Part shown: positions 1 through 6,927 of the stretch, piece by piece
Layout: each line of letters begins with the position of its first letter
How positions within the stretch are numbered: position 1 is the first letter of the stretch
NCBI GenBank assembly: GCA_031261245.1
Contig: JAISKU010000074.1
Location: 1 to 17,205 of the forward strand
From: Oscillospiraceae bacterium
Lineage (GTDB): Bacteria > Bacillota > Clostridia > Oscillospirales > Oscillospiraceae
Reading direction: 5' to 3'
Length of the DNA stretch: 17,205 nt
The notes under the pieces: generated by a model
What the model saw: the letters and a program-made list of their open reading frames with translations, nothing else
The model's database searches: none
Told to the model about the DNA's origin: nothing
Translations under genes and position numbers: made by a program

Positions 1-290
1 AGATGAAGCGCGGAATCGCCGACCTCGACGCGCGCCGTGAGTATCTCCGCGAGGGCGTTTTTGATGTCCTCGCCGCGCCGCCAGCCGTTCAGCTTTGTCC
101 TCTCGCGCAGCTCGTCAACCGCCTCGACGGCGATGTCCGCACCGACGTCCGCGAGTATGAGCGTCTCCTCGAGCTCCTCAAAAAACTCCTCGTTCGCGCC
201 CGTAAACGAGGCGAACATGCCGCCGAGGCGTGCCGTGGCGGTCTTTGTCGTCTTTGAGAGGCCTTGTTTTATTTTGTCAAAAAATCCCAT
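1..290 (-). CDS. ftsY: Signal recognition particle receptor FtsY, N-terminal part (truncated by window edge)
   Basis: FtsY is the membrane-associated GTPase that docks signal recognition particle-ribosome complexes at the Sec translocon. Only the first 96 codons are here; the gene continues beyond position 1. The visible protein opens with GFFDKIKQGLSKT and continues with FFEELEETLILADVGAD, typical of the helical N domain of SRP-type GTPases. The GTP-binding G domain lies outside the window, so identity rests on the N domain plus position after smc, a common arrangement in Firmicutes. There is almost no acidic A-domain extension, as expected for Gram-positive FtsY. The ATG is preceded by an AGGGG SD six bases upstream that sits next to the smc stop, leaving a 9-base gap, so ftsY is probably translated from the smc transcript. 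Confidence 0.9.
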   Translation of the reverse strand, partial: MGFFDKIKQGLSKTTKTATARLGGMFASFTGANEEFFEELEETLILADVGADIAVEAVDELRERTKLNGWRRGEDIKNALAEILTARVEVGDSALH

Positions 291-299
291 TGCAATCCC

Positions 300-3200
300 C
301 TATGACAGTTTGAAGGTTTTCTCGGCCTCCTCGAGGTCGAGGACGATGACGCGCGAGATGCCGCGCTCCTGCATGGTGACGCCGTAGAGCACGTCGGCCT
401 CCTCCATCGTGCCGCGGCGGTGCGAGATGACGATCATCTGCGTTTTCAGGCTCATGCGGCGCATGTAGTCGGCGAAGCGTATGACGTTCGCGTCGTCGAG
501 CGCGGCCTCAATCTCGTCTAAAACCACGAACGGCGCGGGACGAATCTTCAAAATCGCGAAATACAGCGCGATTGCCGCGAACGCGCGCTCTCCGCCCGAC
601 AGGAGCGTGAGCGTTTTGAGAGCCTTGCCCGGCGGCTGTACCGCGATCTCGATGCCGCAGCCGAGCGGGTCGTCGGGGTCCTCGAGCGTGAGCGTCGCGC
701 TGCCGCCGCCGAAAAGCTCCACAAATGTCTCCGAAAAGCTCTCCTTTATCTCGACGAAGCCGTCCTCGAATATTTTCCGCATCTGTGCGGTGATGTCCTC
801 GATTATCGCGTCCAGCTCGCTTTTTGCGTTCATGACGTCGTCGCGCTGCGCCGTGAGGAACGTGTACCGCGTGTTCACGCGCTCAAACTCCTCTATCGCG
901 CCGATGTTCGGGTTGCCGAGGCCTGATATCTCGCTACGCAGCGCCGACACGCGCCTGTTCGCGGCGGGCACGTCGTCTACCTCGCGCGCGGCGTCCATGG
1001 CGTCGCCCCGCGTGAGCTCATAGCTGTCCCACAGGCGGTCGATGACGCGCCGCTCCTCCGCCTCGCGGCCGAGCTTCGCCTGTTCGAGGCGCGAGCGCTC
1101 GCGCTCGAGCTCCATCGTCGCGCCGGACGCGTCGCGCACGCGCCTGTCGAGCTCTGTGCGGCGGCGCTCAAGCTCGAGCTTACGCGCCGTAATCTCGCCC
1201 TCGCGCGCGCGCTTTGCCTCGATCGCCGCGCGTATTTCGGCGTCCTTTGCCTCGAGCGACGTGAGCTCCGCGCGTATTTCGGCGTTCGCGAGCTCGAGCG
1301 ATTCGGCTGTTTCCAGACGCGCCTCGCGCTCCCCGAGAAAGCCCGTGCGTATATCGGACAGCTCCGATATCGCCTTGGCGACGGCCTCCTCCTCGGCGTC
1401 GAGCGCGGCAATCTCCGCGCGCAGCTCCGAGATGCGCGTGTTTATGCTCTCACGCTCCGATTCCGCACGCCCGCGCGTCTCCCCGCGCGCGGATATCTCC
1501 GCGCGCAGCGATTGTAATTCCGTTTCAAGCGCGTCGCTCTCCGCGCGCCCGGTTTCAATCTCGGCGGCGGTCGCCGTCGAGCGCTCGCGCAGGCTCTCAA
1601 TGCGCGCGCGCGTCTCCTCGAGCGCGTTTTCGCGCTCTGACAGGATACGCTCCGCCGATTCAAATTCGTTTTGCAGGCGCATCGTCGTCTCATCTGCGGC
1701 GAGCTTTTCCGCGCGCGCCGATTCGAGCTCAAATTCCGCGGCGAGCTTTTCGCGCTCGCGCTCATCGCGCTCTGATTTCGCGGCGCGCGCGTCGCCCTCG
1801 AGCTCCGCGACGCGCTCACGCAGTCGCGCGAGCTCCCCGGCGCGGGAGATGATGCCGGAGCCCTTTGCGGCCGAGCCGCCCGTCATCGCGCCGCCGGCGT
1901 TTATCACCTGGCCGTCGAGCGTGACGACCTTGAATTTTGCCCCGTATTTGCGTGAAATGCGTATCGCGTCGTCGAGCGTGCCGACTATGGCGACGCGGCC
2001 GAGCAGACTCGCGTACACGCCGCGCAGGTTTTCGTCAAACTCCGACAGCTCGATCGCGAGCCCCTCAAAGCCGGTCTCGTCCGTCAGTCCGCGCTCGGCG
2101 AGCGTGTTGCCGCGCACGGTGGACACGGGCAGGAACGTCGCGCGGCCGCCGTCGCGCCGCTTTAGCATGTTGATGGCCGCCTTGCCGTCCTCCTCGGACT
2201 GCACTATTATACTCTGCACGCTGCCGCCGAGCGCGGTCTCGATGGCGAGGGCGTACTTTTCGCCGGTTTTGATGAGGCTTCCCGCCGTGCCGTATATGTT
2301 CTTCAACGCGCCGCGCGAGGCGTCCTGCATGACGAGCCGCACGGCCTTTGAATACCCCTCGTACTCGCGCTCCATCTCGGCGAGCATGTTCGCGCGTGAG
2401 CTCACGGCCCCGAGCTCGTTTGCCGCCTTTGACGCGCGCGTCTCCGCCTCCGCGAGCTTGTTGCGGCGCGACGTGACGCGCAGCTCGTAGCCGCGCAGGG
2501 CGTTTTGCAGGCTGTCGGACGCCTCGCGGGCAGCGACAGCCTCGCCGGAGAGCCTTTCGCGCTCTGTTTTCGCGGCGATAAGCTCGTCGGAGATCGCGGA
2601 AAGCTCACCCGACGCGGACGTCTCGCCGTCTAAAAGCTCCTGCGCGCGCGTCGCGAGCGAGGATATGAGCGCGCGCGTCTCCGCGAGCGCGACGGACGCC
2701 GCGCGCTCCCGGTCTGTGACGGCGATGTGCTTGCGCTCCTCGCTCTCGGCGAGCTCGAGCAGCTTTTGCATCTCCCCGCTTCGCGCGTCTATCTCGCCGG
2801 AGACGCGCGCGCGCTCGACAGATATCTGCGCGACGCGCACCTCGCGCTCCTCAATCTGGCGCAGGACGGTGTCCTCACGCGTGGACTGCTGCGACAGCTC
2901 CCCGTGAATCCCCTCAATGCGCGATATGTTGTTCTCAAGACGCGCGCGGAGCGCCGCGCCCGTCGCCGCAAGCTCGCCCAGTGCGCGCTCAAGCTCCGAC
3001 GCGTCGGAGCGGACGGTCTCCGCCTCCGTGTCGCACTCACGCCGCGAGGCTTCGAGCTCCTCAATGTCGGCGTATAAGCGCTCCGAGGCTTCCGAGGCCT
3101 TGGCGATTGCGGCCTCGGCGGAGAGCAGGTCGATTTCTGATTTTTTTATGTCGTCGCGCAACTGCGTGAGCTGTCTTGCCCACAGATTGACCTCGAGCGC

Positions 3201-3869
3201 GCGCAGCTCGTCGCGCAGCAAGAGGTAGCGCCGCGCCGTCTCCGACTGCTCGCGCAGCGGGTCGAGTGTCAGCTCAAGCTCCGATATCTTGTCGTCAATG
3301 CGCAGCAGATTCTCCTGCGTCTGGGCAAGCTTGCGCTCCGCCTCCTCGCGGCGGTGGCGGTAACGCGATATGCCGACGGCCTCCTCGAACACGTCGCGGC
3401 GGTCGCGGCTGCGCACGGAGAGGATCTCGTCGATTTTTCCCTGTCCGATGACGCTGTAGCCCTCGCGCCCGAGACCTGTATCCATGAGTATTTCGAGTAT
3501 GTCGCGCAGCCGCGCCTGCTTGCGGTTGAGGTAATACTCGCTCTCGCCGGAGCGGTAGTAGCGGCGAGTCAGGACGACCTCGGTGTTCTCGACGTCGAGC
3601 GTACCGCTTTGATTGTCGAGCGTCAGCGACACCTCGGCGTAGCCCATCTGCGGGCGACGCTGCGTACCGCCGAATATCACGTCCTCCATCTTGCTGCCGC
3701 GCAGGCTTTTTGTGGACTGCTCTCCCGTGACCCACATGATGGCGTCGGCTATGTTCGATTTGCCGGAGCCGTTCGGCCCGACGATGACCGTTATGGACTT
3801 TTCAAACGAAAGGCGGGTCTTGTCCGGGAAGGACTTAAAGCCCGCGAGTTCTATTGATTTCAGCTGCAA
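300..3869 (-). CDS. smc: Chromosome segregation/condensation protein SMC
   Basis: SMC is the ATPase core of the bacterial condensin that organises and segregates the chromosome with ScpA and ScpB. With the TTG start chosen here it has 1189 residues, close to the usual length of about 1186. Walker A GPNGSGKSN is at residues 31-39. A long charged coiled coil follows, then the hinge at about 500-670 ending in GGAMTGG, and a second coiled coil. The ABC signature LSGGER is near 1080, followed by Walker B VVLDEIEAALD and a HRRGTM-type switch. I chose TTG at 3869 because AGGTGA lies 8 bases upstream, the protein then begins QLKSIELAGFKSF like other SMCs, and a promoter candidate lies between it and the in-frame ATG at 3935. 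GTG at 3881 is a less likely alternative. The coding strand is unusually rich in GCGC-type codons through the coiled coils. scpA and scpB are not in this window. Confidence 0.96.
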   Translation of the reverse strand: MQLKSIELAGFKSFPDKTRLSFEKSITVIVGPNGSGKSNIADAIMWVTGEQSTKSLRGSKMEDVIFGGTQRRPQMGYAEVSLTLDNQSGTLDVENTEVVLTRRYYRSGESEYYLNRKQARLRDILEILMDTGLGREGYSVIGQGKIDEILSVRSRDRRDVFEEAVGISRYRHRREEAERKLAQTQENLLRIDDKISELELTLDPLREQSETARRYLLLRDELRALEVNLWARQLTQLRDDIKKSEIDLLSAEAAIAKASEASERLYADIEELEASRRECDTEAETVRSDASELERALGELAATGAALRARLENNISRIEGIHGELSQQSTREDTVLRQIEEREVRVAQISVERARVSGEIDARSGEMQKLLELAESEERKHIAVTDRERAASVALAETRALISSLATRAQELLDGETSASGELSAISDELIAAKTERERLSGEAVAAREASDSLQNALRGYELRVTSRRNKLAEAETRASKAANELGAVSSRANMLAEMEREYEGYSKAVRLVMQDASRGALKNIYGTAGSLIKTGEKYALAIETALGGSVQSIIVQSEEDGKAAINMLKRRDGGRATFLPVSTVRGNTLAERGLTDETGFEGLAIELSEFDENLRGVYASLLGRVAIVGTLDDAIRISRKYGAKFKVVTLDGQVINAGGAMTGGSAAKGSGIISRAGELARLRERVAELEGDARAAKSERDEREREKLAAEFELESARAEKLAADETTMRLQNEFESAERILSERENALEETRARIESLRERSTATAAEIETGRAESDALETELQSLRAEISARGETRGRAESERESINTRISELRAEIAALDAEEEAVAKAISELSDIRTGFLGEREARLETAESLELANAEIRAELTSLEAKDAEIRAAIEAKRAREGEITARKLELERRRTELDRRVRDASGATMELERERSRLEQAKLGREAEERRVIDRLWDSYELTRGDAMDAAREVDDVPAANRRVSALRSEISGLGNPNIGAIEEFERVNTRYTFLTAQRDDVMNAKSELDAIIEDITAQMRKIFEDGFVEIKESFSETFVELFGGGSATLTLEDPDDPLGCGIEIAVQPPGKALKTLTLLSGGERAFAAIALYFAILKIRPAPFVVLDEIEAALDDANVIRFADYMRRMSLKTQMIVISHRRGTMEEADVLYGVTMQERGISRVIVLDLEEAEKTFKLS

Positions 3870-3903
3870 TGCGGGCGTCACCTGCCTTTTATCATATTTT
3901 GGT

Positions 3904-3932
3904 ATAGTACCATATTCTGTGTCAAATTTCAA
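3904..3932 (-). promoter_or_regulatory. Candidate sigma-A promoter for smc-ftsY
   Basis: On the minus strand TTGAAA (3932-3927) and TACTAT (3909-3904) are separated by exactly 17 bases, and TGG before the -10 box gives an extended -10. Predicted transcription would begin near 3897, 28 bases upstream of the TTG start of smc. The -35 box and spacer overlap the end of the preceding radical SAM gene. Seen directly are the boxes and spacing; promoter activity is inferred. Confidence 0.55.
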
Positions 3933-4860
3933 CACTTTCTACAATTCTTAATGATTTCAACATAAATTCGCGCGTCAGAAGCTCGATATTGCGGCGTTTT
4001 TGCCCAACCGCGACGCTCATTTTCCCGCGCGGAACCGTGAGCGTGACGGCTTCGCCCGGTTTTGCGTCGCGCAGTTGTTCACGCGCGGCGTCGAGCCACA
4101 CGCGGGAGTAGACGAGCTCCCCGAACGCGGGGTGGTACGCGCCCGCGACGGCGTCTCCGGCGCTCAGGCCGTCGGACGGATTGAGGCCGAGGCGTATTAT
4201 CGGAATTTTAGCGGCGTCGAAGATACCGACGAGCTCCGCGCAGAGCTCGACGGCCTCGTCAACAGTGTGCTCGCGGTACTCGCCGCGCCGCCACAGCTCG
4301 CAGAGTTCCGTGTTGCGCACGACGACGGTGGGGTACACGCGCACGCCGTCCGGGCGCAGCTCCGCGAGCTTTTGCGCCGTGTATATCGACTTCTCGCGCG
4401 TGTCGCCGGGCAGGCCGGTCATCATTTGCAGTATGAGCGACGCGCCGCCCTCTTGCACGGCGCGCGCGGCGCGAATCGTGTCCTCGGGGCCGTGTCCGCG
4501 ACCGGACAGCTCGAGCACGTCGGGACACATGGACTGCGCCCCGAGCTCAATCGTCCGCACGCCGCGCGAAGTTAGCCGCGCGACGGTTTCGGAATCGACG
4601 CAATCGGGGCGCGTGGAGACGCGTATCGCGTTCGGCGCGGCGGCGTCGAGGTACGCGTTTTGCAGCTTTTTGGGAATCGCTGTGAAGCTACCGCCGTAGA
4701 AGGCGAGCTCGGCGTCCGCGTCGCGCGGTATCGCGCGAACCTCGTCGGCGCTCGGCGGCGTTGACGCGCCGGATATGCCGCGCTGGTCGCAGAACACGCA
4801 GCTGTACGGGCAGCCGAGGTGCGGTATGAATACGGGGATGATTTTGCGGCGCGGAGTCAT
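3922..4860 (-). CDS. Elp3-like radical SAM protein
   Basis: This 312-residue protein carries the radical SAM iron-sulfur motif GCPYSCVFC with cysteines at 17, 21 and 24, very close to the N-terminus. It continues with AFYGGSFTAIP and TRPDC blocks typical of the Elp3/YhcC-type radical SAM group. Such enzymes use a 4Fe-4S cluster and S-adenosylmethionine to make a 5'-deoxyadenosyl radical. The substrate is not known from sequence; tRNA modification is a guess from the Elp3 resemblance. No acetyltransferase domain like that of full-length Elp3 is present, because the protein ends at 312 residues. Its ATG overlaps the rnc stop as ATGA, so it is probably translationally coupled to rnc. A gene of this kind between rnc and smc is common in Clostridia. 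Family assignment is firm; function is open. Confidence 0.88.
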   Translation of the reverse strand: MTPRRKIIPVFIPHLGCPYSCVFCDQRGISGASTPPSADEVRAIPRDADAELAFYGGSFTAIPKKLQNAYLDAAAPNAIRVSTRPDCVDSETVARLTSRGVRTIELGAQSMCPDVLELSGRGHGPEDTIRAARAVQEGGASLILQMMTGLPGDTREKSIYTAQKLAELRPDGVRVYPTVVVRNTELCELWRRGEYREHTVDEAVELCAELVGIFDAAKIPIIRLGLNPSDGLSAGDAVAGAYHPAFGELVYSRVWLDAAREQLRDAKPGEAVTLTVPRGKMSVAVGQKRRNIELLTREFMLKSLRIVESVEI

Positions 4861-5525
4861 TCGTCCAAAACCGCGAGCGCGGCGCGCGCCGCAGCCTGCT
4901 CCGCCGATTTTTTGCTGTTGCCCTCGCCGAAGCCGAGGGAGCGCCCGCCGAGCGTGACCTCGACGCGGAACAATTTCAGGTGGTCGGGCCCGCTCTCGCC
5001 GTCGAGCCTGTATTTTACGGCCGCGCCGGGCTTTTTCTGCGCGCGCTCCTGAAGGGCGGTCTTGTAGTCAAAATTCGCGCGCTCCGCCTCGGCCGCGCGC
5101 GAGAGTATGAGCTTGCGTATGATTCGCGTCACCGTGCGCCGCCCGCCGTCGAGGAATACGGCGGCGAACACTGCCTCCATCGCGTCGGCGAGGAGCGACG
5201 GGCGCGCGCGTCCGCCGTTTGAGAGCTCGCCGCGCCCGAGCAGCAGATACTCCCCGAGGTCGATGCTCTTCGCCGCCTCGAAGAGGCTCTTCTCGCAGAC
5301 GAGCTCCGCGCGCAGACGCGTCATGCGCCCCTCGGGCATGTCGGGGTTGTTCTTGTACAGGTATTCCGCGACGGCGAAGCCGAGTATGCTGTCGCCGAGA
5401 AACTCGAGGCGCTCATTGCACTCCACCCCGTGGCGCTCGTTCGCGTAGGAGCTGTGCGTCAGCGCGGTGCGCAGAAGGCTCTTGTCGCGGAAGGCGTATC
5501 CGATTTTTTGTTCAAGCTTTTCCAT
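4857..5525 (-). CDS. rnc: Ribonuclease III
   Basis: RNase III cuts double-stranded RNA, processing the large rRNA precursor and some mRNAs. The protein has 222 residues, the usual length. The catalytic domain carries the signature ERLEFLGDS at 38-46 with conserved E38, E41 and D45, and the second acidic pair D114 and E117 in DAMEAVFAAVFLD. A double-stranded RNA-binding domain occupies about 152-222, ending in the GNSKKSAEQAAARAAL helix. The ATG has an AAGGA SD five bases upstream. It lies 47 bases after acpP, and that gap contains a strong hairpin that could limit or process the transcript. The gene overlaps the next gene by four bases. Identity is certain. Confidence 0.97.
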   Translation of the reverse strand: MEKLEQKIGYAFRDKSLLRTALTHSSYANERHGVECNERLEFLGDSILGFAVAEYLYKNNPDMPEGRMTRLRAELVCEKSLFEAAKSIDLGEYLLLGRGELSNGGRARPSLLADAMEAVFAAVFLDGGRRTVTRIIRKLILSRAAEAERANFDYKTALQERAQKKPGAAVKYRLDGESGPDHLKLFRVEVTLGGRSLGFGEGNSKKSAEQAAARAALAVLDE

Positions 5526-5548
5526 GGCCGTCCTTAATGTACATAATA

Positions 5549-5568
5549 AAGGCGGGATATCCCGCCTT
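5549..5568 (-). terminator. Hairpin between acpP and rnc (possible attenuator or partial terminator)
   Basis: Perfect 9-base arms AAGGCGGGA and TCCCGCCTT are separated by only two bases, giving a GC-rich stem. On the minus strand the stem is followed by TTTATTAT, a short broken U tract. It starts just after the acpP stop and ends 23 bases upstream of the rnc start. It could be a leaky intrinsic terminator keeping acpP expression higher than that of downstream genes, or an RNA-processing/stability element. Function is inferred. Confidence 0.55.
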
Positions 5569-5572
5569 ATGG

Positions 5573-5806
5573 TCAGTCGTAATTACCGGAGAGGTATCTG
5601 ACAACATCTCCGACGGTGATAAAGTCCATGATCGTCTCCTCGTCGGCCTCGGAGACATCGAACTCCGCGGTGATAGCCATCGTGAGATCCACGGCGTCGA
5701 GCGAGTCCGCGCCGAGGTCGTCAACGAACGAGGTGTCCATGAAGATTGTCGCCGCGCTGATGGAAAACTGCTCCGCGATTAATGCCCTAAGTCGCTCAAA
5801 TACCAT
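5573..5806 (-). CDS. acpP: Acyl carrier protein
   Basis: ACP carries growing acyl chains on a 4'-phosphopantetheine arm during fatty-acid synthesis and hands them to PlsX and other acyltransferases. The attachment motif is GADSLD, with the modified serine at residue 35 when counted from ATG 5806; the product is then 77 residues, the usual size. Helix IV ends in DFITVGDVVRYL, as expected. An in-frame GTG at 5815 would add three residues, but the ATG is preferred because GGGTGAT lies just upstream at good spacing and the GTG falls inside that SD. The gene has its own strong promoter in the gap after plsX and a hairpin after its stop, consistent with the high expression ACP needs. Its place beside plsX links it to phospholipid synthesis. 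Confidence 0.95.
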   Translation of the reverse strand: MVFERLRALIAEQFSISAATIFMDTSFVDDLGADSLDAVDLTMAITAEFDVSEADEETIMDFITVGDVVRYLSGNYD

Positions 5807-5840
5807 AAATATCACCCAAAAAAATGAATGTTAAAGTTAA

Positions 5841-5858
5841 TGTGATAGTTGTGATAGT
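5841..5858 (-). repeat. Perfect tandem 9-base repeat at the acpP transcription start
   Basis: Two exact adjacent copies of ACTATCACA (minus strand) lie at 5858-5850 and 5849-5841. The upstream copy overlaps the acpP -10 box and the downstream copy covers the predicted start of transcription, near 5847. A regulator-binding site is possible; the sequence does not look to me like the FapR palindrome or the FabT site. The repeat is seen directly; the operator role is inference. Confidence 0.5.
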
Positions 5859-5882
5859 AATGGGTAAGCGCGAGTTTGTCAA
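5854..5882 (-). promoter_or_regulatory. Sigma-A-type promoter of acpP
   Basis: On the minus strand TTGACA (5882-5877) and TACTAT (5859-5854) are separated by 17 bases. It lies in the plsX-acpP gap and predicts a leader of about 40 bases before acpP. It probably drives acpP, rnc and the radical SAM gene, with read-through to smc depending on the hairpin after acpP. Confidence 0.85.
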
Positions 5883-5901
5883 CGCTTTTTCACGAAATTT
5901 T

Positions 5902-6927
5902 TCAAAGCTCCGCACTGATTTTCATGCGCGCCACGTTTTCGTGCAGCTTTTCGGCCACCTTCGCCTCTGCCGCGCACTTCGCCTGGAGTATAGCGCCGGA
6001 TATCGCGTTCGCCCCCGAGGAGCCGTGCGCCTTGACGACGGGCTTTGATATCCCGAGCATGATTGTGCCGCCGATTGCGTCGGCGTTGAGCTTGTTCTTC
6101 AGCTTGCGCAGACCGTTTTGCACGAGGCGCGCCGACACCTTTGTGACGGCGTTTTTATAGAACACGCCCTTGAACTCCGACATTATGAACGACGCCGCGC
6201 CCTCTATCGTCTTGAGCAGTATGTTTCCGGAAAACCCGTCGCACACCACGATGTCGCAGCCGCCCGTGAGCGTGCCGCTGCCCTCGACGTTGCCAGTGAA
6301 GTTGATTGCGCCCTCCGCCGCCGCCTTTTGCAGGAGCGTGTACGTCTCGAGCTGTAACGGCGTGCCCTTTGTACTCTCCGTGCCGTTGTTGAGCAGCGCG
6401 ACGCGGGGATTCGCGATGTCGAGCGCGCTCTCGGCGTAGTAGCTGCCCATGTAGGCGAATTGCAGCAGGTATTCGGGCGTGCACTCCACGTTCGCGCCGC
6501 AGTCGATTATCACGAAGCCGCCGGAGGCGCTCGGCAGAAACGGCGCGAGCGCCGCGCGTCGAATCCCGCGCACACGCTTTACGATGAGCGTCGCGCCGGA
6601 CAGCAGCGCGCCGGTGCTGCCCGCGGATACGAGCGCGTCGCCAGCGCCGTCGCGGAGCTGCTCCAGCGCGACGACCATGGAGGAGTCCTTTTTCTCGCGT
6701 ATCGCGGTGAGCGGGTCGTCGTGCATCTCGATCGTCTCCGAGGCGCTGAGTATCTCGATGCCGGGCGGGAGCTCGTTCTTCCCGAGCTTTTGGAGCGAGC
6801 GCAGCACGTCCTCCGTGCGCCCGACGAGCAGAATTTCCACGCCGTGAGTTTTTGCGGCGATGAGAGCGCCCTCGACAATCGCGTCCGGGGCGTTGTCGCC
6901 GCCCATAGCGTCAACGATAATTTTCAT
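5902..6927 (-). CDS. plsX: Phosphate acyltransferase PlsX
   Basis: PlsX makes acyl-phosphate from acyl-ACP and phosphate, which PlsY uses to acylate glycerol-3-phosphate, the first step of phospholipid synthesis in most Gram-positive bacteria. The protein has 341 residues, the normal length, and begins with the family hallmark KIIVDAMGGDNAP. Further conserved blocks include ALVSAGSTGALL, DCGANVECTPEYLLQFA and CDGFSGNILLKT. It is a peripheral membrane protein with no transmembrane segment visible. The ATG has GGAG seven bases upstream and overlaps the trmFO stop as ATGA, suggesting translational coupling. acpP, encoding its substrate carrier, follows after a promoter-containing gap. No terminator is evident after plsX, so greA-operon transcripts may read into acpP. 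Confidence 0.97.
   Translation of the reverse strand: MKIIVDAMGGDNAPDAIVEGALIAAKTHGVEILLVGRTEDVLRSLQKLGKNELPPGIEILSASETIEMHDDPLTAIREKKDSSMVVALEQLRDGAGDALVSAGSTGALLSGATLIVKRVRGIRRAALAPFLPSASGGFVIIDCGANVECTPEYLLQFAYMGSYYAESALDIANPRVALLNNGTESTKGTPLQLETYTLLQKAAAEGAINFTGNVEGSGTLTGGCDIVVCDGFSGNILLKTIEGAASFIMSEFKGVFYKNAVTKVSARLVQNGLRKLKNKLNADAIGGTIMLGISKPVVKAHGSSGANAISGAILQAKCAAEAKVAEKLHENVARMKISAEL

Noticed and set aside
1042..2490. 482-codon open frame on the plus strand
   Set aside because: It is antisense to the smc coiled coils, is serine/arginine/alanine monotony produced by GC-biased codons, and matches no family.
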